Origin: Dastarcus helophoroides
Taxonomy: Eukaryota; Arthropoda; Insecta; Coleoptera; Bothrideridae
NCBI GenBank assembly: GCA_028583605.1
Contig: CM053327.1
Coordinates: 44,196,559-44,260,558, forward strand
Direction: 5' to 3'
DNA length: 64,000 nt
Shown: positions 1-12,091 of the stretch, piece after piece
Layout of the letters: each line of letters begins with the position of its first letter
How positions within the stretch are numbered: position 1 is the stretch's first letter
Translations under genes and position numbers: made by a program
The notes under the pieces: model-generated
What the model saw: only the letters and a program-made list of their open reading frames with translations
What the model was told of the DNA's origin: nothing
Database searches by the model: none

Positions 1-1475
1 AGAAAAAATCCAATTTTGTCGCAATTTCGAAAGAAGGGCGGATTTTTAGGAAAGTTTCAGAAAAGTCGCAATTTAAAGAAAAAAATATGAAATTTCTTGA
101 TTGAAGTTGTTTTTTAACAACCGCCGACTCCCCTACTTCACTGTGACGTCAAAAAATACCGACTATTAGGAAAAATGTCGAAATTTTGAGAAACAAAAAT
201 TTGAATTTTCTGCAATTTTTCCCCATTTAAAAAAATTCAAAATTTCCAGCTAATTTAATATTATTTTACAAATGTTTAACATTTTATCAAAAATCTATCA
301 AATTTCGAGAAAAAGACGATTTTAGAGGTAAAAATTGAAAGTTTCGAAAACGCTAACAAATTCTGAAAAAATAAATCAAAATTTTGAGAAAAAGATCGAC
401 ATTTTGAGAAGAAACTTGAAATTTCAAGAAAAAAGTCGAAATTTAGTAAAAATTCATGAAAAATTGAAAGTTTCGAAAACGCTAACAAATTTTTAAAAAA
501 TAAAATTTTGAGGAAAAGATCGACATTTTGAGAAGCTTGAAATTTCAAGAAAAAAGTCGAAATTTAGTAAAAATTCATAATTTTTCAGGACTAATCACAA
601 TTGATTAAAATATAGGAACATTTCAGGAAATAAGTTGAAATGCCAAGAACAAAATTGAAATTTTTTGACTAAATTTTTTAACGACTGCGTAAATGAAGGA
701 CAAGACCCACTGTGACGTCAAAAAAATAAGGACTATTAAGATAAACGTCGAAATTTTAAGAAACAAGTTGGAATTTGAATTTTCTGGAATTTTTGTCTTT
801 TTAGAAAAATTCAAAATGTTTAAAAAATATTTTTTTAAAATATCCCGATAACTTGATATTAGTCTAAAAATTGTTATTTTTTTATCAAAAATCAATAACA
901 CTTCGAATAAAAAAAACGGTTTTCCAGATAAAAATTGAAAGTTTTAATTCAAACAAAATTTGAAAAAAGAAGCAAACTTTTGAGGAAAAGATCGACATTT
1001 TGAGAGAGAGCTCGAAATGTCAAGAAAAAGTCGACATATCATAACAATTGGGAATTTCCCAGAGAGACGCAAATTTTATCGAAATATAGGAAGATTTCAG
1101 AAAAAAAGTCGAAATTAAAAAAAAACGAAATTTCTCGAATGAATATTTATTTTTTAACGACTGTTTAAGTGAAGGACAAGCTCCCCTTCCTACCCCACTG
1201 AGACGTCATAAAATATATTCCATGAGGAAAAACGACGAAATTTTAATAAACAAATTGAAATTGAATTTTCTCAAATTAATGCCTTTTTACACAAATTTGT
1301 AATTTTCAAAAAATATGTTTCAAAATTTCCACTTTAATTAATATTATGCTAAAAATTCTTTATCAAAAGATGTATCGAATTTCGAGGACAAAAGCGAAAT
1401 TTGATAAACAAGTCGAAATTTGCAAAAAGTCAAAAACGTCGAAATTTTAAGAAAAAAACGAGAAATTTTAATTTT
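1..1475. repeat. AT-rich degenerate repeat, three ~500-bp direct copies
   Basis: The stretch is built of degenerate ~20-bp units around GTCGAAATTTTGAGAAA. On a larger scale three copies of a ~480-565-bp block follow one another, each with a landmark segment (near 108-247, 674-819 and 1151-1300) that includes TGACGTCA or a one-base variant (144, 713, about 1197). The same block recurs at 36840-37100 inside the hAT-like element at 31373-38282, and in both places a family B foldback follows directly. This is probably part of another copy of that element, entering from outside the window. I see no coding potential. Confidence 0.75.
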
Positions 1476-1694
1476 GGTGGAACGGACTGGTCCTTGGTTA
1501 TCGTCAAAAATTGAAATACAAATCTTGTCCCCTGAAACCAAGAAAGATTAAAAACACAACAAAGGTTGCTCTAACGCGTTTCGATAGCCAAGCTACCATC
1601 TTCAGAGAGATACTCGTTAGAGCAACCTTTGTTGTGTTTTTTAATCTTTCTTGGTTTCAGGGGACGAGATTTGTGGTTCAATTTTTGAGCAATT
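1476..1694. repeat. Family B foldback element with hammerhead-like core (copy 1)
   Basis: Inverted arms of about 90 bp begin with GGTGGAACGGACTGG on the left and are joined by a short loop near 1605-1612. The right outer end is missing compared with the copy at 37624-37946. On the minus strand the left arm reads CUGAAGA (1605-1599), stem II GGUAGC/GCUAUC and GAAA (1582-1579), followed by the palindromic ACGCGU as a minimal stem III. AGAG can pair with the UCUCU before the core. One extra U sits between the core and stem II, so activity is uncertain. Confidence 0.7.
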
Positions 1695-1699
1695 TTAAG

Positions 1700-2305
1700 A
1701 TGAAAATTCGAAATTTTGAGAAAGTCACACGCCAGCTAACCAAATTAGTAAAAAATGAATAATAAATACACTTTTCTCTTGTGATCTTAAATACTTGCTA
1801 TTTAACTAGTTTAATCGGCTTATTGCTTTGAAAGTATCTCTTCTGTTATTAACTCTAATCATCTTAGTCTTCCATTATTCAAAATATTGATCACAACACC
1901 GACGTACTTTATGTTGCTTGTTCCAATTTCATAATTTGTTCATGTATAACTTCTTGGAAACTTGTAGATAGTAAAAAAAAGGATAAATACGTCTATAATG
2001 AGCACATTTAATTATTTACTTGAACTTTACCAACACGCAAATAATACACATTTGCAACCTTGTCTACCTAATCATTTACCTACAAAAATTCCATTTTTTT
2101 TTAAATTTTGTTTCTGATAATCGTAGTCACCTAGTACATTGTAACGCACTTGAAAAAAAAACTATCCTAAAATATGGAAAACCTGAAACAAAATTCGATT
2201 TCGTTTGGGTTTTATTAAATTTATTTCAAAGTTTGCGCGCGAATTGTGACATTTTAAACATCTATTTAACACTTTTATAAAAATCTCCTTCTTCTAAATA
2301 CTTAC
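1700..2305. other. Gdap2 intron downstream of the last visible exon; no other feature
   Basis: This AT-rich sequence lies between the family B foldback and the donor site of the last visible Gdap2 exon. On the minus strand it is the beginning of the next intron. I found no further Gdap2 exon in it, so the remaining exons must lie beyond position 1. Confidence 0.5.
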
Positions 2306-2545
2306 GATGAAGCGTATGTTGTGGATTATCAATAATCCGTATTTGTCGATCAGGCAATATGGGTTCGCCATCGGTCCCCCCGATATCCGATGGAAGCTGC
2401 CATCTCGCCGCTTCTTCCTCGTATTTCGATCGGGGAAAGTACAAAGGCATCAGTACTTCGTAAATTCCGTAATCCGAATTACCGACGGCGAAAATGACCG
2501 TATCGAGGGAACTGCCGTGGTGTTCTAAAAATCTACGAACGGTAC
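2306..2545 (-). CDS. Gdap2: Gdap2, fifth coding exon visible (end of macro domain and linker)
   Basis: On the minus strand a pyrimidine-rich TTTTCATTGCAG acceptor precedes 2545, and a consensus GTAAGT donor starts at 2305. The exon reads in phase 1 from the exon at 21855-21964: the split Arg codon joins ALR to TVRRFLE, exactly the order seen in GDAP2 proteins. It then continues through LMPLYFPRS and the DGEPILPDRQIRI segment, both hallmarks of the GDAP2 linker after the macro domain. The exon is 240 bp and ends in phase 1. The following CRAL-TRIO-encoding exons are not in the window. That this exon sits 19.3 kb from its partner is inferred from phase and homology; a transcript would prove it. 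Confidence 0.93.
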
Positions 2546-3059
2546 CTGCAATGAAAATATCGTAAAGTTGTGTCCTCCATTCGGTTTAGAATGAAGTCAT
2601 TGTTAGACCTATTCGTGATGCACAGTACAAACATTTAATAAATTCCGGTATTGCACGTCGGTAATGGGATTATATGACCTTCGATTATTAAAAGGCTTCG
2701 GCTAAAACTGCTTAGGATATTGAAAAATAAAGTGTTGTCAAGATAAACATCTGGGGAACGGTATTAAAGTATCATCGTTATTTTTGGCTGTCATATTCTA
2801 TTTTTTGAATTAAAGTGGACGGAAATGTAAACATTAATATTAATAGAACCAAAATTATAAATTGGGAACATTGTTGTAACCTCATCGTTACCTCAACACT
2901 CCTTTTCAACGAACATTAATTGATTTTACAGTAAATTAAAACAAAAAGCATTCTAATAACACTAAAATATTTATATTATTCTGAAGAGCAGTTCATCACA
3001 AATATTTTGAAAAACACATAATTTTTATGTTTTGAAAAACACATCATTTAAATGTCTAC

Positions 3060-3475
3060 CAGGAATTTTTGCACGCGGGCGAATTCGACCGCGAAATTTC
3101 GCCATTTACTCGAAATTTCGATTTTTTCTTGAATTGGACTTTTTTTCTCAAAATCCATTTTTATTCAGAAAATTTCTTCTTTCCTTCTTCTTCTTTTTCC
3201 TTTGAAGTTTCAAATTTATTATAAAATTCGATTTATTCTGTCAATATCGCATTTTCCCAACATTTCGAATTCTTATCTCAAAATTCGTCGTTTTTTTTTC
3301 AAAATTACATTTCTAAAAATTCGACTTTTTTTAAATTCGATTTTCTGCAGATTTTGCTTTGTTTAGCAAATTACGTCTGTCCCCTAAAATCAAGACACCT
3401 TAAAATCACAGCAACAGCGTAGATCGACTGTTGTTTAATCTTTCTTGGTTTTAGGGGATCAATTTTCAAAAAATA
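3060..3475. repeat. AT-rich degenerate repeat with degraded family B foldback
   Basis: From 3060 to about 3365 the sequence is the same degenerate AAATTTCGA-type repeat found at the window start, here in the opposite orientation. At about 3373-3461 two short arms (CCCCTAAAATCAAGA and TTTCTTGGTTTTAGGGG) are the outer arms of the family B foldback, with nearly all of the centre, including the ribozyme-like core, lost. Confidence 0.6.
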
Positions 3476-5559
3476 TTGCCAAAGTCTCTAAAAACAAAAA
3501 AAATTACTGTAAGGAATCAAAGATTGGAAAATTATAACTAAAATTACATTGCAAGGTTTAATTCGGAAATCTAAAGAAAGTCAACATTCAGAAGAAATCA
3601 AAATTTATCAAAATGTACAAGTAGTCCACGTAAAAGGCAAAATATTGCCTTCAAAATTCGCAAATGTTCTCATGGAGCATCCTAATCGAAATAATTTTGA
3701 GCTTAACTGTTAAACATTTGGTAATTCATCGATATTTCAATTGTTTTGCTACGGAATATTCTCTTCTTGAAGAACCATAGGCAAAATGATGTTGTGTTAA
3801 AAAATTGGTATTTGGTAGTACATTTGGTAGTTGTTTTTCTAAAATTCGCAAATGATTTGAGCTAAACTTTGGGTTTTTAGTAACTCATCTGTATTTTCAG
3901 CGTTCATTCACAAAAAATACTCATAAATTTACAAATGCGCTCTTGGTGGTTCATAGGCAAACTAATATTATGTTAAAAAGTTGGGTATTTGTTGGTTCAT
4001 CAGTATTGTAGTTGTTTTCTCATTAAATCTTCTCTAAAATTCACAAAAGTCTTCCTGGAGGATCCTGATCAAAATAATTTTGGGCTTAACTGTTGGACAT
4101 TTGGCAGTTGGTCAGTATTTCAATGGTTTTGCTGCAAAACGTTCCCTTTTTGGAGAACCATAGGAAAAATAGTGCTCTGTTAAACAGTTCCTCTTTGATG
4201 GTACATTTGGCGGTTGTTTTCCCTCGCTACCTCTAAAGTTCGTAAATGTTTTCAGCTAAATGTTAGGTATTTAGTAGTTTATCGGTATTTCCTTTGTTTA
4301 TTTACAAAAAACGGCTCTAAAATCCACAAATGCACTCTTGGTGGTTCATGGGCAAAATAATATTATGTTAAAAAGTTGGTAATTTGTTGGCTCATCAGTA
4401 TTGCAATTGTTTTCCCATGAAATCTTCTCTAAAATTCACACAAAAGTCTTCCTGGAGGATCCTGATCAAAATAATTTTGGGCTTAATTGTTGGACATTTG
4501 GCAGTTGGTCAGTATTTCAATGGTTTTGCTGCAAAACGTTCCCTTTTTGGAAAACAATAGGAAAAATAGTGCTCTGTTAAAAAGTTCCTATTTGATGGTA
4601 CATTTAGCGGTTGTTTTCCCTCGCTACTTCTAAAGTTCGTAAATGTTTTCAGCTAAATGTTAGGTATTTAGTAGTTATCGGTATTTCACTTGTTTATTTA
4701 CAAAAAAACGGCTCTAAAATTCACAAATGCACTCTTGGTGGTTCATGGGCAAAATAATATTATGTTAAAAAGTTGGTAATTTGTTGGCTCATCAGTATTG
4801 CAATTGTTTTCCCATGAAATCTTCTCTAAAATTCACACAAAAGTCTTCCTGGAGGATCCTGATCAAAATAATTTTGGGCTTAACTATTGGACATTTGGCA
4901 GTTGGTCAGTATTTCAATGGTTTTGCTGCAAAACGTTTCCTTTTTGGAGAACCATAGGAAAAACAGTGCTCTGTTAAAAAGCTCCTATTTAATGGTACAT
5001 TTGGCGGTTGTTTTCCCTCGCTACTTCTAAAGTTCGTAAATGTTTTTAGCTAAATGTTAGGTATTTAGTAGTTTATCGGTATTTCACTTGTTTATTTACA
5101 AAAAACGGCTCTAAAATTCACAAATGCACTCTTGGTGGTTCATGGGCAAAATAATATTATGTTAAAAAGTTGGTAATTTGTTGGCTCATCAGTATTGCAA
5201 TTGTTTTCCCATGAAATCTTCTCTAAAATTCACAAAAGTCTTCCCGGAGGATCCTGATCAAAATAATTTTGGGCTTAACTGTTGGACATTTGGCAGTTGG
5301 TCAGTATTTCAATGGTTTTGCCGCGAAACGTTCCCTTCTTGGAGAACCATAGCCAAAATAGTGTTGTGTTAAAAAGTTCGTATTTGATGGTACATTTGGC
5401 GCTTGCTTTCCCTCGCTATCTCTAAAATTCGAAAATGTTTTGAGCTAAACGTTAGGTATTTAGTAGTTCATCGGTTATTTCACTTATTTATTTACAAAAA
5501 AGTCTCTAAAATTCATAAATGCGCTCTTGGTGGTTCATGGACAAAATAATATTATGCTA

Positions 5560-6828
5560 CAATCTGTCAAGTAAGAGCGTGGTCGTGTTAATTTATAAAA
5601 AAAATTATTTTATGAAACTTTCATATTTTTATATACATTGTACACATTACAAACAATGATGCAATTCGGTCAATAATGTGTCCAGTCACCACCGGCGTCG
5701 ATAATTGCCTGGCATCTCCGAGGCATGCTTTCTACTAATTTGACGGCGTATTCTAGTGGCAAGGATCTCCAGATCCGACGAATTTCGTAAGACAACTGCT
5801 TCAAAGTGCATGTGCGTCTTCCACGAAGCTTCTGTTTAATATATGCCCACACATTTTCAATAGGGTTTGCATCGGGCGCCTGCGACGGCCAATCCAATGT
5901 AACGATACCAGATTGAGTCTTCCACTGAGTACAGAGCTTGCTGCGGTGTTTAAGATCGTTGTCCTCCTGCAGAATCCAATCTTCATTTTTTGTGATGAAC
6001 CATCGTTTGGCAGATGGCAGTAAAGCCTTTTTGTAGATTTTTATCATTTTCTCGGCATTTAGGTTGTCAGTAAAGAGGTACAAAGTGCCGAATCCCTGCT
6101 TTGAGAAGCAGCCCCAAAGATGCACCTTTATTCCATGTTTTACGGTCCGCTGAACAAGCCTATTGGTGGAAGTTGACCAGGCTCGCGTGAGGACAGAACG
6201 TGTCCATATAGAACATTCATCAGTAAAAATGACATTTTTAAAATCTCTATCAATATTCTCATGCGCCCAAGCGAGTCGCTTTGTCACATGTTTTTCAGTC
6301 AACAGAGGCTTCTTCATTGTGTTGCGCCATTTCAGATCATGAGTACGAAGGAGGGTTCGGATAGTTTCGTAGGATATATCTAAACCTTTTACCATTAATT
6401 TTGCTTGTCCTTGCCGCAGTGTTAAAGCAGGATTTCGCGAAAACAGATTCACTATTCTTTTTTCATCTTTTTTGTTCACTTTTCCTATCGAACCACGTTC
6501 TGGTAAATCATCGACATTTTTAGCCACTTTATATCGCTGAATCCACTTCTGTACAAATGCCTTCGACTTTCTCATATATTTAGCAGCCGCTGATTGCGAC
6601 ATTTTGGGACCTTTCGGGTGGATGCAAAGGAACACAGCCTCGTAGCGCGACGCGTACTTAGCACTCATGGCGTTTAACGTGATTCTCTTTCAAAAGATCG
6701 ACGACAACTGAACCTTTGTTGACAATGCATCAAGGACAAAGCTTCCCTGTATCGGCTCGCGAAGGAATTAGAGCAAAATCTTTCATTAACTGTCTGTAAA
6801 GTCGACCACGCTCTTACTTGACAGACTG
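5560..6828 (-). mobile_element. Tc1-type transposon, copy 1
   Basis: The element is 1269 bp and flanked by TA at 5558-5559 and 6829-6830. Terminal inverted repeats of about 26 bp read CAATCTGTCAAGTAAGAGCG on the left (one base changed) and CAGTCTGTCAAGTAAGAGCG when the right end is read inward. It sits inside a satellite unit and carries one transposase frame on the minus strand. Its flanks match those of copy 2, so the two copies descend from one insertion. Confidence 0.95.
5670..6668 (-). CDS. Tc1-family DDE transposase, intact frame (332 aa)
   Basis: This is a cut-and-paste transposase that binds the element's inverted repeats and moves it into TA sites. The N-terminal ~110 residues hold two helix-turn-helix segments (around SQSAAAKYMRKSKAFVQKW and LTLRQGQAKLM). 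The catalytic triad is visible: D in IFTDECSIW, D in LQEDND, and E in NPIENVW. I count 34 residues between the second D and the E, which defines the DD34E Tc1 group. Length is normal for the family and the frame has no stop. One unusual residue is Leu in EDNDLKH, where the second copy and most relatives have Pro; this may impair activity. The start ATG at 6668 is the longest in-frame start and suits the family. Confidence 0.93.
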   Translation of the reverse strand: MSAKYASRYEAVFLCIHPKGPKMSQSAAAKYMRKSKAFVQKWIQRYKVAKNVDDLPERGSIGKVNKKDEKRIVNLFSRNPALTLRQGQAKLMVKGLDISYETIRTLLRTHDLKWRNTMKKPLLTEKHVTKRLAWAHENIDRDFKNVIFTDECSIWTRSVLTRAWSTSTNRLVQRTVKHGIKVHLWGCFSKQGFGTLYLFTDNLNAEKMIKIYKKALLPSAKRWFITKNEDWILQEDNDLKHRSKLCTQWKTQSGIVTLDWPSQAPDANPIENVWAYIKQKLRGRRTCTLKQLSYEIRRIWRSLPLEYAVKLVESMPRRCQAIIDAGGDWTHY

Positions 6829-9404
6829 TAAAAAATTGGGAATTTGTTGGTTCATCAGTAATGCAATTGTTTTCCCATGAAATCTTCTCTAAAATTCACA
6901 CAAAAGTCTTCCTGGAGGATCCTGATCAAAATAATTTTGGGCTTAACTGTTGGACATTTGGCAGTTGGTCAGTATTTCAATGGTTTTGCTGCAAAACGTT
7001 CCCTTTTTGGAGAACCATAGGAAAAATAGTGCTCTGTTAAACAGTTCCTCGTTGATGGTACATTTGGCGGTTGTTTTCCCTCGCTACCTCTAAAGTTCGG
7101 AAATGTTTTTAGCTAAATGTTAGGTATTTAGTAGTTTATCGGTGTTATTGTTTATTTACAAAAAAGGCTCTAAAATTCACAAATGCACTCTTGGTGGTTC
7201 ATGGGCAAAATAATATTATGTTAAAAAGTTGGTAATTTGTTGGCTCATCAGTATTGCAATTGTTTTCCCATGAAATCTTCTCTAAAACTCACACAAAAGT
7301 CTTCCTGGAGGATCCTGATCAAAATAATTTTGGGCTTAACTATTGGACATTTGGCAGTTGGTCAGTATTTCAATGGTTTTGCTGCAAAACGTTCCCTTTT
7401 TGGAGAACCATAGGAAAAACAGTGCTCTGTTAAATAGTTCCTATTTGATGGTACATTTGGCGGTTGTTTTCCCTCGCTACTTCTAAAGTTCGTAAATGTT
7501 TTCAGCTAAATGTTAGGTATTTAGCAGTTTATCGGTATTTCACTTGTTTATTTACAAAAAACGGCTCTAAAATTCACAAATGCACTCTTGGTGGTTCATG
7601 GGCAAAATAATATTATGTTAAAAAGTTGGTAATTTGTTGGCTCATCAGTATTGTAATTGTTTTCCCATGAAATCTTCTCTAAAATTCACACAAAAGTCTT
7701 CCTGGAGGATCCTGATCAAAATAATTTTGGGCTTAACTGTTGGACATTTGGCAGTTGGTCAGTATTTCAATGGTTTTGCTGCAAAACGTTCCCTTTTTGG
7801 AGAACCATAGGAAAAACAGTGCTCTGTTAAATAGTTCCTATTTGATGGTACATTTGGCGGTTGTTTTCCCTCGCTACTTCTAAAGTTCGTAAATGTTTTC
7901 AGCTAAATGTTAGGTATTTAGTAGTTTATCGGTATTTCACTTGTTTATGTACAAAAAACGGCTCTAAAATTCACAAATGCACTCTTGGTGGTTCATGGGC
8001 AAAATAATATTATGTTAAAAAGTTGGTAATTTGTTGGCTCATCAGTATTGCAATTGTTTTCCCATGAAATCTTCTCTAAAACTCACACAAAAGTCTTCCT
8101 GGAGGATCCTGATCAAAATAATTTTGGGCTTAACTGTTGGACATTTGGCAGTTGGTCAGTATTTCAATGGTTTTGCTGCAAAACGTTCCCTTTTTGGAGA
8201 ACCATAGGAAAAATAGTGCTCTGTTAAAAAGCTCCTATTTAATGGTACATTTGGCGGTTGTTTTCCCTCGCTACTTCTAAAGTTCGTAAATGTTTTTAGC
8301 TAAATGTTAGGTATTTAGTAGTCTATCGGTATTTCACTTGTTAATTACAAAAAACGGCTCTAAAATTCACAAATGCACTCTTGGTGGTTCATGGGCAAAA
8401 TAATATTATGTTAAAAAGTTGGTAATTTGTTGGCTCATCAGTATTGCATTTGTTTTCCCATGAAATCTTCTCTAAAACTCACACAAAAGTCTTCCTGGAG
8501 GATCCTGATCAAAATAATTTTGGGCTTAACTGTTGGACATTTGGCAGTTGGTCAGTATTTCAATGGTTTTGCTGCAAAACGTTCCCTTTTTGGAGAACCA
8601 TAGGAAAAATAGTGCTCTGTTAAAAAGCTCCTATTTAATGGTACATTTGGCGGTTGTTTTCCCTCGCTACTTCTAAAGTTCGTAAATGTTTTTAGCTAAA
8701 TGTTAGGTATTTAGTAGTCTATCGGTATTTCACTTGTTTATTTACAAAAAACGGCTCTAAAATTCACAAATGCACTCTTGGTGGTTCATGGGCAAAATAA
8801 TATTATGTTAAAAAGTTGGTAATTTGTTGGCTCATCAGTATTACAATTGTTTTCCCATGAAATCTTCTCTAAAATTCACACAAGTCTTCCTGGAGGATCC
8901 TGATCAAAATAATTTTGGGCTTAACTGTTGGCCATTTGGCAGTTGGTCAGTATTTCAATGGTTTTGCTGCAAAACGTTCCCTTTTTGGAGAACCATAGGA
9001 AAAATAGTGCTCTGTTAAAAAGCTCCTATTTAATGGTACATTTGGCGGTTGTTTTCCTTCGCTACTTCTAAAGTTCGTAAATGTTTTTAGCTAAATGTTA
9101 GGTATTTAGTAGTTTATCGGTATTTCACTTGTTTATTTACAAAAAACGGCTCTAAAATTCACAAATGCACTCTTGGTGGTTCATGGGCAAAATAATATTA
9201 TGTTAAAAAGTTGATAATTTGTTGGCTCATCAGTATTGCAATTGTTTTCCCATGAAATCTTCTCTAAAATTCACACAAAAGTCTTCCTGGAGGATCCTGA
9301 TCAAAATAATTTTGGGCTTAACTATTGGACATTTGGCAGTTGGTCAGTATTTCAATGGTTTTGCTGCAAAACGTTCCCTTTTTGGAGAACCATAGGAAAA
9401 ATAG

Positions 9405-9486
9405 TGCTACAGAGCACTACCGCCAAATGTACCATCAAATACTTTTTAACAGTAAAAAGTTCCTATTTGATGGTACATTTGGCGGT
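9405..9486. repeat. Local inverted duplication (22-bp perfect hairpin) in one satellite unit
   Basis: One satellite unit is 437 bp instead of 397 bp because about 43 bp of its own sequence was copied in inverted orientation. Positions 9419-9440 are the exact reverse complement of 9465-9486. A second short inverted piece (ACAGAGCACT at 9409-9418) mirrors AGTGCTCTGT of normal units. This is the signature of template switching at a replication fork. Confidence 0.9.
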
Positions 9487-10832
9487 TGTTTTCCCTCGCT
9501 ACCTCTAAAGTTCGTAAATGTTTTCAGCTAAATGATAGGTATTTAGTAGTTTATCGGTATTTCACTTGTTTATTTACAAAAAACGGCTCTAAAATTCACA
9601 AATGCACTCTTGGTGGTTCATGGACAAAATAATATTATGTTAAAAAATTGGGAATTTGTTGGTTCATTAGTAATGCAATTGTTTTCCCATGAAATCTTCT
9701 CTAAAATTCACACAAAAGTCTTCCTGGAGGATCCTGATCAAAATAATTTTGGGCTTAACTGTTGGACATTTGGCAGTTGGTCAGTATTTCAATGGTTTTG
9801 CTGCAAAACGTTCCCTTTTTGGAGAACCATAGGAAAAATAGTGCTCTGTTAAAAAGCTCCTATTTAATGGTACATTTGGCGGTTGTTTTCCCTCGCTACC
9901 TCTAAAGTTCGTATATGTTTTTAGCTAAATGTTAGGTATTTAGTAGTTTATCGGTATTTCACTTGTTTATTTACAAAAAACGGCTCTAAAATTCACAAAT
10001 GCACTCTTGGTGGTTCATTGGCAAAATAATATTATGTTAAAAAGTTGGTAATTTGTTGGCTCATCAGTATTGCAATTGTTTTCCCATGAAATCTTCTCTA
10101 AAATTCACACAAAAGTCTTCATGGAGGATCCTGATCAAAATAATTTTGGGCTTAACTGTTGGACATTTGGCAGTTGGTCAGTATTTCAATGGTTTTGCTG
10201 CAAAACGTTCCCTTTTTGGAGAACCAATAGGAAAAATAGTGCTCTGTTAAAAAGCTCCTATTTAATGGTACATTTGGCGGTTGTTTTCCCTCGCTACCTC
10301 TAAAGTTCGTAAATGTTTTGAGCTAAATGTTAGGTATTTAGTAGTTTATCGGTATTTCACTTGTTTATTTACAAAAAACGGCTCTAAAATTCACAAATGC
10401 ACTCTTGGTGGTTCATGGGCAAAATAATATTATGTTAAAAAGTTGGTAATTTGTTGGCTCATCAGTATTGCAATTGTTTTCCCATGAAATCTTCTCTAAA
10501 ATTCACAAAAGTCTTCCCGGAGGATCCTGATCAAAATAATTTTGGGCTTAACTGTTGGACATTTGGCAGTTGGTCAGTATTTCAATGGTTTTGCCGCGAA
10601 ACGTTCCCTTCTTGGAGAACCATAGCCAAAATAGTGTTGTGTTAAAAAGTTCGTATTTGATGGTACATTTGGCGCTTGCTTTCCCTCGCTATCTCTAAAA
10701 TTCGAAAATGTTTTGAGCTAAACGTTAGGTATTTAGTAGTTCATCGGTTATTTCACTTATTTATTTACAAAAAAGTCTCTAAAATTCATAAATGCGCTCT
10801 TGGTGGTTTATGGACAAAATAATATTATGTTA

Positions 10833-12091
10833 CAGTCTGTCAAGTAAGAGCGTGGTCGTGTTAATTTATAAAAAAAATTATTTTATGAAACTTTCATATT
10901 TTTATATACATTGTACACATTACAAACAACGATGCAATTCGGTCAATAATGTGTCCGGCGTCAATAATTGCCTGGCATCTCCGAGGCATGCTTTCTACTA
11001 ATTTGACGGCGTATTCTAGTGGCAAGGATCTCCAGATCCGACGAATTTCGTAAGACAACTGCTTCAAAGTGTATGTGCGTCTTCCACGAAGCTTCTGTTT
11101 AATATATGCCCACACATTTTCAATAGGGTTTGCATCGGGCGACTGCGACGGCCAATCCAATGTAACGATGCCAGATTGAGTCTTCCACTGAGTACAGATC
11201 TTGCTGCGGTGTTTAGGATCGTTGTCCTCCTGCAGAATCCAATCTTCATTTTTTGTGATAAACCATCGTTTGGCAGATGGCAGTAAAGCCTTTTTGTAGA
11301 TTTTTATCATTTTCTCGGCATTTAGGTTGTCAGTAAAGAGGTACAAAGTGCCGAATCCCTGCTTAGAGAAGCAGCCCCAAAGATGCACCTTTATTCCATG
11401 TTTTACGGTCCGCTGAACAAGCCTATTGGTGGAAGTTGACCAGGCTCGCGTGAGGACAGAACGTGTCCATATAGAACATTCATCAGTAAAAATGACATTT
11501 TTAAAATCTCTATCAATATTCTCATGCGCCCAAGCGAGTCGCTTTGTCACATGTTTTTCAGTCAACAGAGGCTTCTTCATTGTGGTGCGCCATTTCAGAT
11601 CATGAGTACGAAGAAGGGTTCGGATAGTTCCGTAGGATATATCTAAACCTTTTGCCATTAATTTTGCTTGTCCTTGCCGCAGTGTTAAAGCAGGATTTCG
11701 CGAAAACAGATTCACTATTCTTTTTTCATCTTTTTTGTTCACTTTTCCTATCGAACCACGTTCTGGTAAATCATCGACATTTTTAACCACTTTATATCGC
11801 TGAATCCACTTCTGTACAAATGCCTTCGACTTTCTCATATATTTAGCAGCCGCTGATTGCGACATTTTGGGACCTTTCGGGTGGATTCAAAGGAACACAG
11901 CCTCGTAGCGCGACGCGTACTTAGCACTCATGGCGTTTAACGTGATTCTCTTTCAAAAGATCAACGACAACTGAACCTTTGTTGACAATGCATCAAGGAC
12001 AAAGCTTCCCTGCATCGGCTCGCGAAGGAATTAGAGCAAAATCTTTCATTAACTGTCGGTAAAGTCGACCACGCTCTTACTTGACAGACTG
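10833..12091 (-). mobile_element. Tc1-type transposon, copy 2
   Basis: The element is 1259 bp, flanked by TA at 10831-10832 and 12092-12093, with the same ~26-bp inverted repeats as copy 1. Its left end is exactly 5273 bp from copy 1's, the same offset as the preceding satellite unit (5178 versus 10451), including rare satellite variants. It therefore arose by duplication of a satellite block that already held the transposon. It carries a 10-bp deletion relative to copy 1 near 10956. Confidence 0.95.
10894..11931 (-). pseudogene. Tc1-family transposase, inactivated copy
   Basis: This is the same transposase as at 5670-6668. Codon 15 is changed from TGC to TGA (11889-11887), so the normal start at 11931 gives only 14 residues. 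An internal ATG at 11865 restarts the frame at MSQSAAAKYM and gives 323 residues that retain both helix-turn-helix segments and the DD34E triad. A 10-bp deletion near 10956 shifts the last codons and replaces the normal IIDAGGDWTHY ending with a longer unrelated tail. It keeps Pro in EDNDPKH. The two copies thus carry different lesions. Confidence 0.9.

Noticed and set aside
2020..2280. 86-codon plus-strand frame next to the Gdap2 exon
   Set aside because: AT-rich, antisense to the Gdap2 intron, with no recognisable similarity.
3989..10645. Recurring ~64-codon open frames in the satellite, all with a FTKVFLEDPDQNNFGLNCW-like sequence
   Set aside because: They recur because the DNA recurs. 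Units differ by 2-bp indels (ATTCACACAAAAG versus ATTCACAAAAG) that break the frame, and substitutions show no codon pattern.
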